Shown piece by piece: positions 51,501 to 64,000 of a DNA stretch of 64,000 nucleotides. The DNA is taken from assembly GCF_014805625.2 (NCBI RefSeq), contig NW_023998422.1:3253709-3317708 (forward strand), read 5' to 3'. The stretch is from Glossina fuscipes. Lineage: Eukaryota; Arthropoda; Insecta; Diptera; Glossinidae. Under the pieces are notes generated by a model that was not told where the DNA came from, did no database searches, and worked only from the letters and a program-made list of their open reading frames with translations. Made by a program: the position numbers and the translations under genes. How positions within the stretch are numbered: the stretch's first letter is position 1; the number at the start of each line of letters is the position of its first letter.

Positions 51501-52702
51501 GAGTAAATAAGCATCAGTTAACACATTGTTTCGGATTTTTCACTCATTCTCATATAAAAATAACTTTTTACACTAGCAAAACATTAGGAAACCATCTTCA
51601 CAAAAAATGTAAGCTGATATGTCAACCTTTAAGCACATGTTCGTCTGAGAGAATGTTCCCGATATATAGGCGTCAGCTTGATCGCGTGGAGGAGAGATTT
51701 GGATATGATCTAATATTTATGTAGGAGCCATTCTCACGAGACGAAACTCTGCGGTGTCTAGTATAGCTAGTGCAAATCATTCAACCTCTATGCCTGTAGC
51801 TATTGCGATAGGATAGAGGAACTGTGCCACTTTGAAAATAATTAATTAATCGGCAATAATTACTCAGCCTGGATATGTGTATTCAAAGACTTAATGTTTT
51901 CACAGACGACTCAAAGCTAGGCTTTGGTTTCATAAAAACATTACTTAACAGAGGAATGAAATATTCATTCGTCGTTTCGTGAAAGTTACTCAAGTGGAAT
52001 TTTTGTGTTTTCAATGCGAACCACCAAATTCGCATTCGAATACATAATCTTGAGACTAACTATCATAGGCGAGGAGATTTGAAACTTCATTGTCAAAGTG
52101 TTACGTGCAAGTCCGCGAACTTTTCAGAACAGAAAAAATTGCACTCATGCAACCGGCGAAAAGAAGACAATGTCTATGTGTATTTTTATATTTAGGAAAT
52201 TCGCTGCACAACATCAAAGTGTCTCTAATGAATATTAGATGGGGGTTGAGGAACATTTCGCGAGAAGACTTGTATGCCTCGAGCATCAATATCAAGTACC
52301 GGCAACGTGAAGTTTTGGCAAGCGATAAAAGTCTGCATGCGTATCTGTGTCATTATTCTCTTCTTTTGTGTAAAACAAACTGATTGCGAAAGTAGCTTTT
52401 TATGACGCTTTACTCGCAAAGCGCAAAGATCTGCGACGAGTATCATTAAGATACCTCGAAAGAATGCCATAAAAAAATAAAAAATAAAAACCATACTATT
52501 ATTGCTTGAACGTGATGTAATGGGATAGCGGCATATCCAAAAATATTCAAACAATCCCGTTATATTTCCAACATGCTTTGTATATTAATAAAACTGTTAA
52601 GCGGCACATCAAATTTATATTTAAATACAATATTTTCACTTAGTTATTTCTACCAACGTGGTCCACATAAACGTGAAAAAAGAATTCTTTTTTTTAAATG
52701 AT

Positions 52703-52783
52703 CTACAACCATCTTGCATTCGTTCGGCGAAATTCATTTTTCAATTTACTGATCATTAGCCAACCGAGTATAGCCGATATTAC
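52703..52783 (-). CDS. T2 exon 5 with stop
   Basis: Twenty-six codons plus TAG after TTGTAG: VISAILGWLMI completes TM4, then the tail KLKNEFRRTNARWL. Confidence 0.86.
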   Translation of the reverse strand, partial: VISAILGWLMISKLKNEFRRTNARWL

Positions 52784-55700
52784 CTACAATTTTTCATTTG
52801 TTAAAAAAAAAAAAAAAATTAATTTATAAACAAAATACATGAGTAGAAGGCACATCACTACTTACTTCAACAATTATCAATAGACAATTTACGATGCTAA
52901 ATGCGAGCGTCTTATCCGATAAATACTCCTCGAATTTGGCCATACAACCGTCTGGGTAGAGATTCTCGATTTGGGAACAATCGTGCTTGTGACAGCACGT
53001 TTTTGGAATTTCGTGCTGAATGCGACGATAATCGTCTGTGTTATTGACACCGCAACAATGAAGCTATAATTTGCAATAGAGTTAAAAGGCGAGAGGGACA
53101 TTTCGATCAATTTTACCCAATCTTCGTAATGCGCCAAAGCACCTGGAGTTTGTATTTCGGACGACCAAAGTTCCTCAAAGCCTTGACGTATACTACCAGA
53201 GAGACCGTCACGGGTACCATGAGATGCCATACTCGTCATTACGAGTTGCGTTAAGATCAACATCACCAATATAGGAACATACTAGAAGAAGTTTTAAGGC
53301 TGTTGACAACGACAGTTTATTGCTGACAATAATTAACTTACAATAATTAATTTGTGCTTAGATTCCCGTAAGGCTGCTATAAAACCGAATATGGCTGTGA
53401 CTAGAATAACGATGCCGAGTGTCATAACTAATCCTCCAGCGGCGTTTTCACCATGATCTGTTTGGTTTGCAGATCCACTGACTAGGATAAAAATACTAAA
53501 GCTGATCAGGATTAGACTGAGAAACTAAAATTGAATGCATTTAAAAAACAATTAAAAATAAAACAAATAAAAACTGAATAAAAAATAATTCACTTAAGTA
53601 AATATCAACCCTTCTATATACGTTAAAGCTCAATACGAATAGTGTTTAGGTCACACGAAAACCTATGTAGATCGCAACGGTATTGTAAACATTTCAAACT
53701 GAAGTTTTCCCATTCATGCAAAGATATAATGAATCTTTATAAAGTGCTTAATATGTAAATATTTCCGACCTCTTCCAGACATTTTGCAACATTTGGCAAA
53801 CATCAAAATCACATCTGTAAGGTTCAACGATTGAAAAATCAATGCCGAATACATATGCATCTTACACTTGTCCGTAGCATATATTCGTAAGTGTCTATGT
53901 GATATGTGATCAATTATTAAAACTTGTCAAAAAAATTCTACTGGCAAGAAGGTTTGGATTAAAATTTTGCAGTCATGAGGAGTTATCCTTCGCATAAAAA
54001 TAATATGCGAAAGTATTTTATCACCAAAATGAGTGGTGATGGGTTTGGCTGAAGTGGTTTGGGCATTTAATCAGGTTATCGGCCTTGCCTGGCTACAATA
54101 TTCTTACTTGTTTTTTTATGAAAACAGAGAGACAGACAGACAGAGTTAAGAACATTTAGACTTAAATTGATTCAAGAAGTAGTTCTAAATCAATTAATAT
54201 GATAAAATACATGCACAAGCATACGTTAAGTTTCTACAGATGTATACAGTACTTAGAAGGACTTGAATTACATTTTATTATTTGTTTTATTTATTTATTT
54301 ATTGACAATTACGTAACGTCGAAACGATTAAGGACTACTATAATAGATAACAATGTTTACCATATGTACAATAATAACGTACAATAATACAAAATGTTTT
54401 TAAACAATCTAGAAGAAAAGAAAATTAATGCCAAAGAACAATGAAATAAGACAAGAAAGGCAAAGATGATAATTAAGCTAATAGTCGAGAAAATAACCGA
54501 TACCACAAACCCCACTTTCCTCCCAGTAATAACTAGCTAATCATTAGTCTCGACTAACTCCCTTGGCAAGGAATTATAAGCTCTCTCATAACTCTCGCCT
54601 CAAAGCCTTTGACCAACTCGAACAAACAACAAATGATTATTGAATCAAGTGATTTACTGCTTGTTCAGGTCCAAATTAATTTCAAGAACCTAAGAGAGAA
54701 GCCATCCACACCCGGTGCATTACATTTGATTTTATCAAATGCCGCTAGAAGTTCAAACTTGTTTATTAAGCTCGTTTGTCCGTCTATCCGTCTCATATTC
54801 CTGCGTGGAATCTAGAGATCGAAACTTTTGAGATATTTTGATGAAATTTAGTATACCAACATGTTCTATCCGAAAGACGAAGGTTATAGAATATGGTTCG
54901 GATCAGACCACGTTTCCAACCACTTACCGTCATCAAATCTTACTGAGTGTTACATATATGTACACAAAACTTAACTCACGCGCTGAAGAGAATAAAAAGA
55001 CCTTTCTGTTAACGTTTTCTAAAATTAGACGGTCGTTGAGCTTGAATATATATTCACTTACTCCGGGACCCTTAAAACGCTGTTGGCATAGCACAATAAC
55101 GACGACAAATTAATTTTATAATACAATGTAACTCATTGTCTTTGAAAACTGAGAACCAACAATGCTATTCATCTAGGAAGCGCTTCAAATCGATCATTTC
55201 AGGCAACAATGCGGCACACGAGTTTTTCATATTCCACAAACGAGGAATAATTAACGGACATAAGGACGAGGTATCATTGCAGTGCCTTTAAATATTCCAT
55301 CGCCAATTTCCATTTTATAGGTGTGAGTGAGAAAAATTCATCCTAATGTTACTTTGTTTCTAAGCGAAGCGTAATGTGTAAATCTTGATTCTTTATGAAA
55401 ATTTTCGTTTGAAGCGGCAATATTTTCTTCTTCAACAAACCGGTGGATCCAAAATACTGCTAAAATTTCTTTATTTCCTCTAAACAAAAGATTTTCCAAA
55501 TGTGTTTTGTGTATTACGCCGTATTAACGGCACAAGTTTCACTTTTAAAATTGAAAACATTAAAAACATTATTAACATATTTGTGTTCTATGTCTCAACG
55601 ACGGCAACATTGGGCGTTTTCTATACCAAAGCACTAACGCAGTCCAAGAGCTGTGTTCTCCGATAATGGGATTCTGGTTTTATATATAGTGATACGCCAG

Positions 55701-56100
55701 CTATTGTTCCCTTGCTATGAATATTCAAAGCGTTCAGTTAGTGGAAACTTTCTAACTTGATGCCTGTACGCATGTGTCGTGCGCCGTGTGCTGATGTCTT
55801 AGCATTAATATAGATTACAAACGTTCTTACGTAGCGGAAATGTCAAAGATAAAGTTGAGGACATATGTGTTCTAAGCGAAGAATTGCAGCTGATTAGAAT
55901 AAAAGAAAACGAACACTTATTGCAACAACATCATATTTTGTTTTTTTTTTTAAAACCGGGCTAAAGGTGGTTGTCCGCACCAAGCGATTATATATATGTA
56001 TTTTTTCCCTCGAAAAAATCCTTTTGTTATGTGAACTCACCATTAATACAAAATTCAAAAGCAGTAGAATATGTTTAATGGTAGTTGTGCCGAGACCCAT
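52703..56100 (-). CDS. Tetraspanin T2, complete, 5 coding exons
   Basis: Predicted 228-residue tetraspanin. Exons are 56100-56041, 53524-53342, 53281-53117, 53063-52866 and 52783-52703, all phase 0. It starts MGLGTTTIKHILLLLN; the N-terminal MG and Lys resemble the usual tetraspanin start. EC2 has CCG at 139-141, TCC at 158-160, DC at 164-165 and GC at 175-176 (six cysteines). The cytoplasmic tail is KLKNEFRRTNARWL. TM2 ends FGFIAALRES: RES is kept but the usual GC before it is gone, a loss shared with T1. Exon lengths match T1 almost exactly (60/183/165/198/81 versus 60/183/168/198/78), so T1 and T2 are probably sister duplicates. Positionally it would be Tsp42Ei, which I could not confirm. 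A 22-base A run in mRNA sense lies right before the ATG. Confidence 0.88.
52866..53063 (-). CDS. T2 exon 4
   Basis: Sixty-six codons after ATTATAG, starting LHCCGVNNTDDY. Contains the disulfide cysteines and the start of TM4 (CLLIIVE). Donor GTAAGT. Confidence 0.9.
53117..53281 (-). CDS. T2 exon 3
   Basis: Fifty-five codons after TTCTAG: TM3 (YVPILVMLILTQLV) and loop to HYEDW, donor GTAAAA. The next intron is only 53 bp. Confidence 0.87.
53342..53524 (-). CDS. T2 exon 2
   Basis: Sixty-one codons after TTTTAG, starting FLSLILIS. End of TM1, first outer loop (GSANQTDHGENAAG) and TM2, ending KLII before GTAAGT. NQT is a possible glycosylation site. Confidence 0.88.
53525..56040 (-). other. T2 intron 1
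   Basis: 2.5 kb with R1 copy 7; no exon-like sequence seen. Confidence 0.75.
54772..54915 (+). repeat. Dispersed repeat R1, copy 7
   Basis: TTTGTCCGTCTATCCGTC, TTTTGAGATATTTTGATG, GGTTCGGATCAGACCACG; in intron 1 of T2. Confidence 0.6.
56041..56100 (-). CDS. T2 exon 1
   Basis: Twenty codons, MGLGTTTIKH to VLM, then donor GTGAGT. The only exon 1 in the set with a GTGAG donor. Confidence 0.85.
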
Positions 56101-59100
56101 TTCTTTTTTTTTTTTTTTTTTCTTTCAATATTCCTTAGACAATATGCAACAGCAATAACCAATAAAAATTATCGCTCTCCGTTCATCCAGTACAAGTCTA
56201 AAATGTTTCCTTTCATCGAACGTTTATTTGCTTACAAAAATACATAGCGCACATCAATTTACACTTATTATGCATTTCTCTCTTTCTTTTTATATCATTG
56301 TTTTTTTTATTTTTTGTTTTTTTAATGCTCTTAATGAGCTATAAATTTCATAAAAATAAATTAATTGCAAATGCTCGTCAATCAATATTTTGTATAGAGA
56401 ATGTTGCTCAAAGAAAACAAAAAAGAAAAAGAAAAAATGAACCGAAAGAAAAACATTTAATGAAATTTTAAAGCATCATCCGCTTATTCTCGCACGCGAC
56501 TATGAACTGAAATATCGAATAAATTTTTCGTTTGTGTAAAATTTTATTCATTATATTTTCAGAAACAGTCCTATATTTGCATACGTACTCTCCCAAGCAC
56601 ATATGCAGTGACACGAAAAACACAAAACGTAACTGGGTGTACATGTGTTCGGTATATTTTCGATCTAAGCAAAGATGCTAAATGTCATTCATTTTATTAC
56701 ACCACCTCCATCGATTTCATTGACTTGTTTATTTGTTTTGTTTTTTATACAGTTGTTTTGACCATATCCAGATATCTAAAGATCTAATGACGCAAAACAC
56801 ATAAAAGCCGCTTAACCCTGAATATTTATTCATATTTAATATGTGTGAATATTTACAAAATGTAATGAAAAAAAATTCATTTTTTGATTGATTTACTAAT
56901 GCCTCTTTCCCTTCAAGTTCTTAACTTACGCAGCGGTGCAGTACATCAAGATCAACCAGATTTTTTGTTTTGCCACGGAGAGGTATTTTTAATTTTTTTT
57001 TTCAACAATATTTCCTTCAAAACATCACAGCCATTAGTTTCTGCGTTGTTGTCATCAAGACAGTTAAGGGTACAATCCAAGCCACTATACGGTTCAAAGG
57101 TCCAATCAGTCAGAGCAAGTCCTTATTCGTGTAATGCTGGGACGGTCGGAAGGAAGTGAGAGAAGAGAAAGACACATGGAAGAGCCGAAGCCTAGTCGAC
57201 GTGTGCCGAACGGCCAAGAGTTACGTTTTTATCCACTAAGCACTCACTACTACCGCGTTGAGATTTAACAAACACGGACTTGGTAGTTGCGATTCTTACC
57301 TATCCGGCTACTCATGTGGACTTAACTGTACTTGCGCTTGGATGTGTTTGGTTAACATTCTTCCGCTTACAAAAATCAAGATATCGATTTCAAGTTTAGC
57401 ATAAACATTGAAGCTCTTGTAGGCGGTTCAATATAGAAAATTTCCTTAATTAGTCAATAGATATGCTGACAGCACAGCATAAACATAGAATATCTGTTTT
57501 CAAAAGCGGAAAGAAATGGTGCTTTTGCTCATTACTCATGGACTACTGCAGGTACAATCAAACATATGTTCGGATACATTCTGTTATTAGAGTAGAAAAC
57601 AAACTTTCACGCGCACTTAAATGTTAAACCAGGCGCGGAAAACTGCCGGCCCGCTAAACTCAAAACTTTTACATAATTCTATTTGCTCGCGCATGGCAAT
57701 GCCACAAATTGGTTGCATTTGTGTTTTGTTCTATCCTAATAATGAAAAAATTTGCTGCAGAATTTGATTTTTACCTTTTGATGAACAAAGCTACCCACTC
57801 CCGTATTACAGAGGAGAGAAATTTCATTGTTTAGGTTTTTTTTTTGTTTATTTTTTAGCAAAATGAGGCGCATACCAAAAATTCGCCCACAGTTGAATAA
57901 TATTTTCTCATTTGTTTTCATTTCTGGTTTATTTACAAATAAAAAAAAAATACTTTATGCGTTGAGTTCAACAGGTACGCTTTTGGTTCATATCGACCCT
58001 AAAAACATCCTGCGGGACTAACAAGCAGTTAACATTCACGATTTCTAACTCGGTATACGTGGATTCGAATCCCAGACGGTACCTAATCGAGTAGAACGTA
58101 CTGTAACGCAGCTACATAAATATACGCACACGTTACTTAGACTTATGTTCCCTTTTTAATGTTTTAAATCTAAAAATATTTACTTCGAACTATGCTGTTG
58201 TTGCTGATTTTTTACGTTATTTATTAGTCATTGTTTAAGCCCTTATTGTTAAAGGTATTGCTTAATTCGGTCGAATGCAAAGTGTAGCCAACAAAGAAAG
58301 GATAAATAAAAATCTATTGAAACTTCAACTCTTAGCTTTACTGTGCTTCGATGATCTCTTTTATAATTGCGTAATTTAAGCCTTTAGCTTAGCAAAAATT
58401 AAGAAAGTGTAATAAAAGCCGTCTCCGCTCTGAACTGACGGGACATGGAAAATACATCGGCGCAAACTCAATACACCCCGGCATTTGAGGTACAAAAACA
58501 GTTTTTATGTGGGCTAGCAATTCAGCGTCTAATTTGTTGCTAATAGAACCCATTTGAAAAACGGAGAACCAAAAATTATATAAACCACGGCCAAGTATTG
58601 GCCAAATATGATTCTTTTTATTTCTCAAGTTGCGTACTGTATGAAGGGAACTATAAGACAGTTGACAGATTGTAAGGAAGTCTCACTATCAGTCGCTTTT
58701 CGAATGATGTATATAAAGGACGATCCTCGAATTTTTACACAATTAGCCCTGAAATCAGTGTTTAGAAATAAATCGTTCTATAGAAAAAAATTCAGAAAAA
58801 TACATAAAAACCAAAAGTTGCAATTTAATTAACGTATTGAGTTCTAATTAACACGTGTACCGTATTCAGTGCACGCTAAAGTGCATCTATACGTAGGTAT
58901 TAGATTCAAAATTTAATTAATTGTTGTTATCGCTATTTTAAGGTTATTAATGATTTTTGCAATGCTCTTTTATACGTGTACTGATAACGGTACGTGACAA
59001 CGAAGAACCCTTGTTTCCTCTTACACAGCAACGGAAAATGTATCTTTTCTCTTAAAAACACTTTATTTAATATTAATAAATTTGTTATAATGTACCGACA

Positions 59101-59353
59101 ACAGTACATGCATCAACGCAACGCCACCTACACATGAAAGCTTGGCAGGGACGTATTAGAGTGGCACTAATGTTAAGTTTTCATTGCAGAGAGGCATGGA
59201 GCGATCGCTACAAACTTCTTTTCTTGTCATTGTCTTCCAATACTTAAAAATTAAAATACATCCGCTTGGAAGAAAAGTATATATAATCGTGGTATGTGTG
59301 TTTGTGTTATATTTATTGCTTACTTTCATCAACAATCCCTAGTTTAATTACAA
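56101..59353. other. Intergenic between T1 and T2
   Basis: 3.3 kb. R3 copy 2 and an isolated B-box-like GGATTCGAATCCC at about 58071; A/T homopolymers next to the T2 start. No gene found. Confidence 0.65.
57505..57600 (+). repeat. Dispersed repeat R3, copy 2
   Basis: CAAAAGCGGAAAGAAATGG then CTTTTGCTCATTACTCATGG, matching the 3' half of the 36160 copy. Between T1 and T2. Confidence 0.4.
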
Positions 59354-61747
<2,394 letters not shown>

Positions 61748-64000
61748 TCTTCGCTTTATTTTAAGAGTTAGAGACAAAAAAAATAAAATAAAATATATTT
61801 TTTTTCGTTTGGAAAACTTTAAGGCTTAAATTTTTCTTTTTCTAATTACAGAAACTAAACAATACGCTGTGCATTTCGAACTAAAATTCGGTTGACATAT
61901 TTGATTTAAAAAACATAACAGACAATGATAAATAGGAAATTTATTTAGTATTTCGTGCTGTGATTCGATTCGAGGGAACATTTCATTATTTTGTACATTT
62001 GGCATAGAAAGTACAGAAAAAGCTCTTCTATTGCGGTTATCAAATCAGATGTTCATGTATGAGTGCCTTAGTATACTGATTGACAGCTTGAACTTAAGTT
62101 CACTTTGATTGGTTATAGCTGGTCTTGCTTCCATTAGAACTTTTCTTCAAAACCTTAAATCTCTGGGAGATTCAACAGAGTTGTCAGGTAACGTTCGTTA
62201 AGCCTTGTTCCTCGATCTTTCAGTTTTGAACTTTGATTTTACAAAAGAATTGTAACTTTTGAAAAACAAAAGAGGACTGTATCCGCACGAACAGTCGAGT
62301 ACGCGAAGGAACACGACTAACAACTCAATGGTCGCGGGTTCATGTCTCAAGCGCGGCAGATTTTTCAAAAAATCCCTCAGCTTTAGATGCCAGTGTTTTA
62401 CGACTTTAACCGTAGTATTTATTTCGCTGCCTCAATTTATAGTAATAATAACAATAAATGGATAACGGTTGGCTTTAAAGTTCCAACACTAGAGCATACG
62501 TTTTGCACCACAGTGAGAAGAAAAATAAGTGAATAAGCAGTCACACTTGAGCACACGCTAATTAGAATCTCATTTCAAACCTTGCACATGAAAACAAATT
62601 AAGGATGAGTTAGGAGTTGTAAGCACACAGTAACTTTTGTTATGCAATATGGAGTATGCTTCAGAAATAGATTAAGAAGGAAACACATAAGAGTCTAAAT
62701 CCATCGAAGACTTAATGCCTTTTATTCAAGTCTACTTTGGGATGTAATTGGAAGGGATCGTGTGGAAGGTCGTCAAGATAAGAATTTAAGTGATCGTGAA
62801 AAGAGGAGAGTGACTGATCCTTTGCAAAACTGTAGTAAGGTAACGCTTCGGGCTGAATCGATCTTGGCAGTTAAAGGGCAAAGCAGTTTTAGCGGAAATA
62901 GTCGAACAGGTGAGCTTCATAATTATTACAACAAAAAGAAGTGAAAACGATTTCGACGGATTCGCTTACATATGTACAAAATTTTTTAGAAGAGACTTTT
63001 AAAGTTTTCTTTTTTGTTATTTAGTAGAAAAATTGATTCAGAAAAATCCTTATTACTATTTTTCTTTAAGAAATTGATTTAATAGAAGCTAAAGGGACTG
63101 ATTATACTTAAAAAAAATACTTAAGCGTTCACAAGCGTTTTTGTAAATCGTTTTGGATATTACGCACTATGAGAAAAGCGTTTCGGTTGGTGCTGAAGCC
63201 AAAATGTCAGGTAATAAACCAGATTTATAGCCATTTGCTGTTCGAAGCTAGAAGATATTGGAATAGGCTGCAAATTCTTAAAATCAGGCAAAAGACATTA
63301 CACCGTGAAGAAACGTGCTTTTCATTATAATTTTATTTCGAGATAAACTAAAGTACTACTCGGATTTAGGTAAAAAAAGATTGCGTAGTTTTCGATAGTT
63401 GCGGTGGAGTCTTCTATACAAGCGAACATATTATCTAGGTTATCCATACTTTGTCAATTTGTAGACCAAAAAGTAAATCAACAGATAGAGAATTTAGCTG
63501 CTAAGTTCTCACGCTTTATCGTAGAGAGAACCTGTAAGTCGCAAAGTAGCATATATGAGCAATTCGCTTTTTAATTAACAACAACCATTTACAACACTTC
63601 TTTGCAAACACTCAATTCTTCTTCAATTTTTCTATTCGAAAACCACGTTTTAACTTTTGGCTTGACTAAATACTTTTCTTTCGGTGGAAATATGAGTCCT
63701 TTCATTCCTTGGATTGCACGGCAATAGCCAGGTGGGTAAAGATCATAACTAGCTAGTCAAGATTCAAATATGAATGCGGGTAACCCATACTTGATCGTAG
63801 CAATACTGAGCTATCAGCCCATAAAAGCCTAACACATGAAAGTTGAGCTTGCACCTACTAAGGCTGCGGGCACCCCTATCCCTTTCTATCTGTTTCCACT
63901 TCTTTCTGATACGTATCACATAAGCGATAATGAAATACTTCTTTATTGTGCACATGTTCTTGATCTTTCTCAGTTTCTCTGCCCATTCTTTCAATTGACT
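61748..64000. other. Upstream flank of T1
   Basis: Contains SINE copy 4. I saw no last exon of a further tetraspanin upstream. Confidence 0.55.
62281..62458 (+). repeat. tRNA-derived SINE copy 4
   Basis: Linker CGACTAACAACTCAATGGTC, best B box of the set (GGTTCATGTCT, 62337-62347), body phrase CTTTAGATGCCAGTG, tail of TAATAATAAC. Upstream of T1. Confidence 0.7.

Larger units (their letters stand above)
43842..52702. other. Intergenic between T2 and T3
   Basis: 8.9 kb, the largest gap between genes. Holds the candidate ORF at 44700-45116, the 231-bp inverted-repeat element, a weak R1 head and the mariner relic. No tetraspanin exon found. Confidence 0.65.

Noticed and set aside
63764..63994. 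ORF with hydrophobic then basic stretch (YFIIAYVIRIRKKWKQ) as last exon of an upstream tetraspanin
   Set aside because: No acceptor in phase before it, TM too short, and the reading frame continues for 40 codons of unrelated sequence.

Overview
The window looks like nuclear DNA of a higher fly (Diptera, Schizophora; possibly a tephritid fruit fly). It is AT-rich, has short spliced introns with GT/AG borders, many dispersed repeat fragments, and a tandem array of tetraspanin genes like the Drosophila Tsp42E cluster at cytological position 42E. The species call is inference from gene content and repeat style. One 100-base run of N (13657-13756) marks an assembly gap. || Seven tetraspanin genes can be read exon by exon, all on the minus strand and head to tail. 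From 5' to 3' of the cluster (high to low coordinates) they are: T1 at 61747-59354, T2 at 56100-52703, T3 at 43835-39121, T4 at 38279-32596 (Tsp42Ek-like), T5 at 25077-19425 (Tsp42El-like), T6 at 13901-9904 (late bloomer, lbm) and T7 at 2287-828 (last exon uncertain). T4, T5 and T6 resemble, from memory, Drosophila Ek, El and lbm, in the same order. By position T3, T2, T1 and T7 would then be Ej, Ei, Eh and En, but this is not proven here. || All seven share one plan. The first coding exon is exactly 20 codons (up to the middle of TM1), every intron is phase 0, and introns fall after mid-TM1, after TM2, before the CCG motif and inside TM4. T6 alone lacks the intron before CCG, so its TM3 and large loop form one 113-codon exon. 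Proteins are 206-228 residues. The large extracellular loop carries six cysteines in T1, T2, T3 and T5, and four in T4, T6 and T7. Intron 1 is 1.5-4.7 kb in T1-T6 but only 82 bp in T7. || The rest, well over 85% of the window, is intron and intergenic DNA. It holds a tRNA-derived SINE family (four copies with A and B boxes plus one tail), a dispersed repeat with about ten fragments nearly all in one orientation, other repeat families, a decayed mariner transposase, a 231-bp inverted-repeat element with TTAA-like flanks, and AT microsatellites. I found no other convincing protein gene, functional tRNA, rRNA or CRISPR array.
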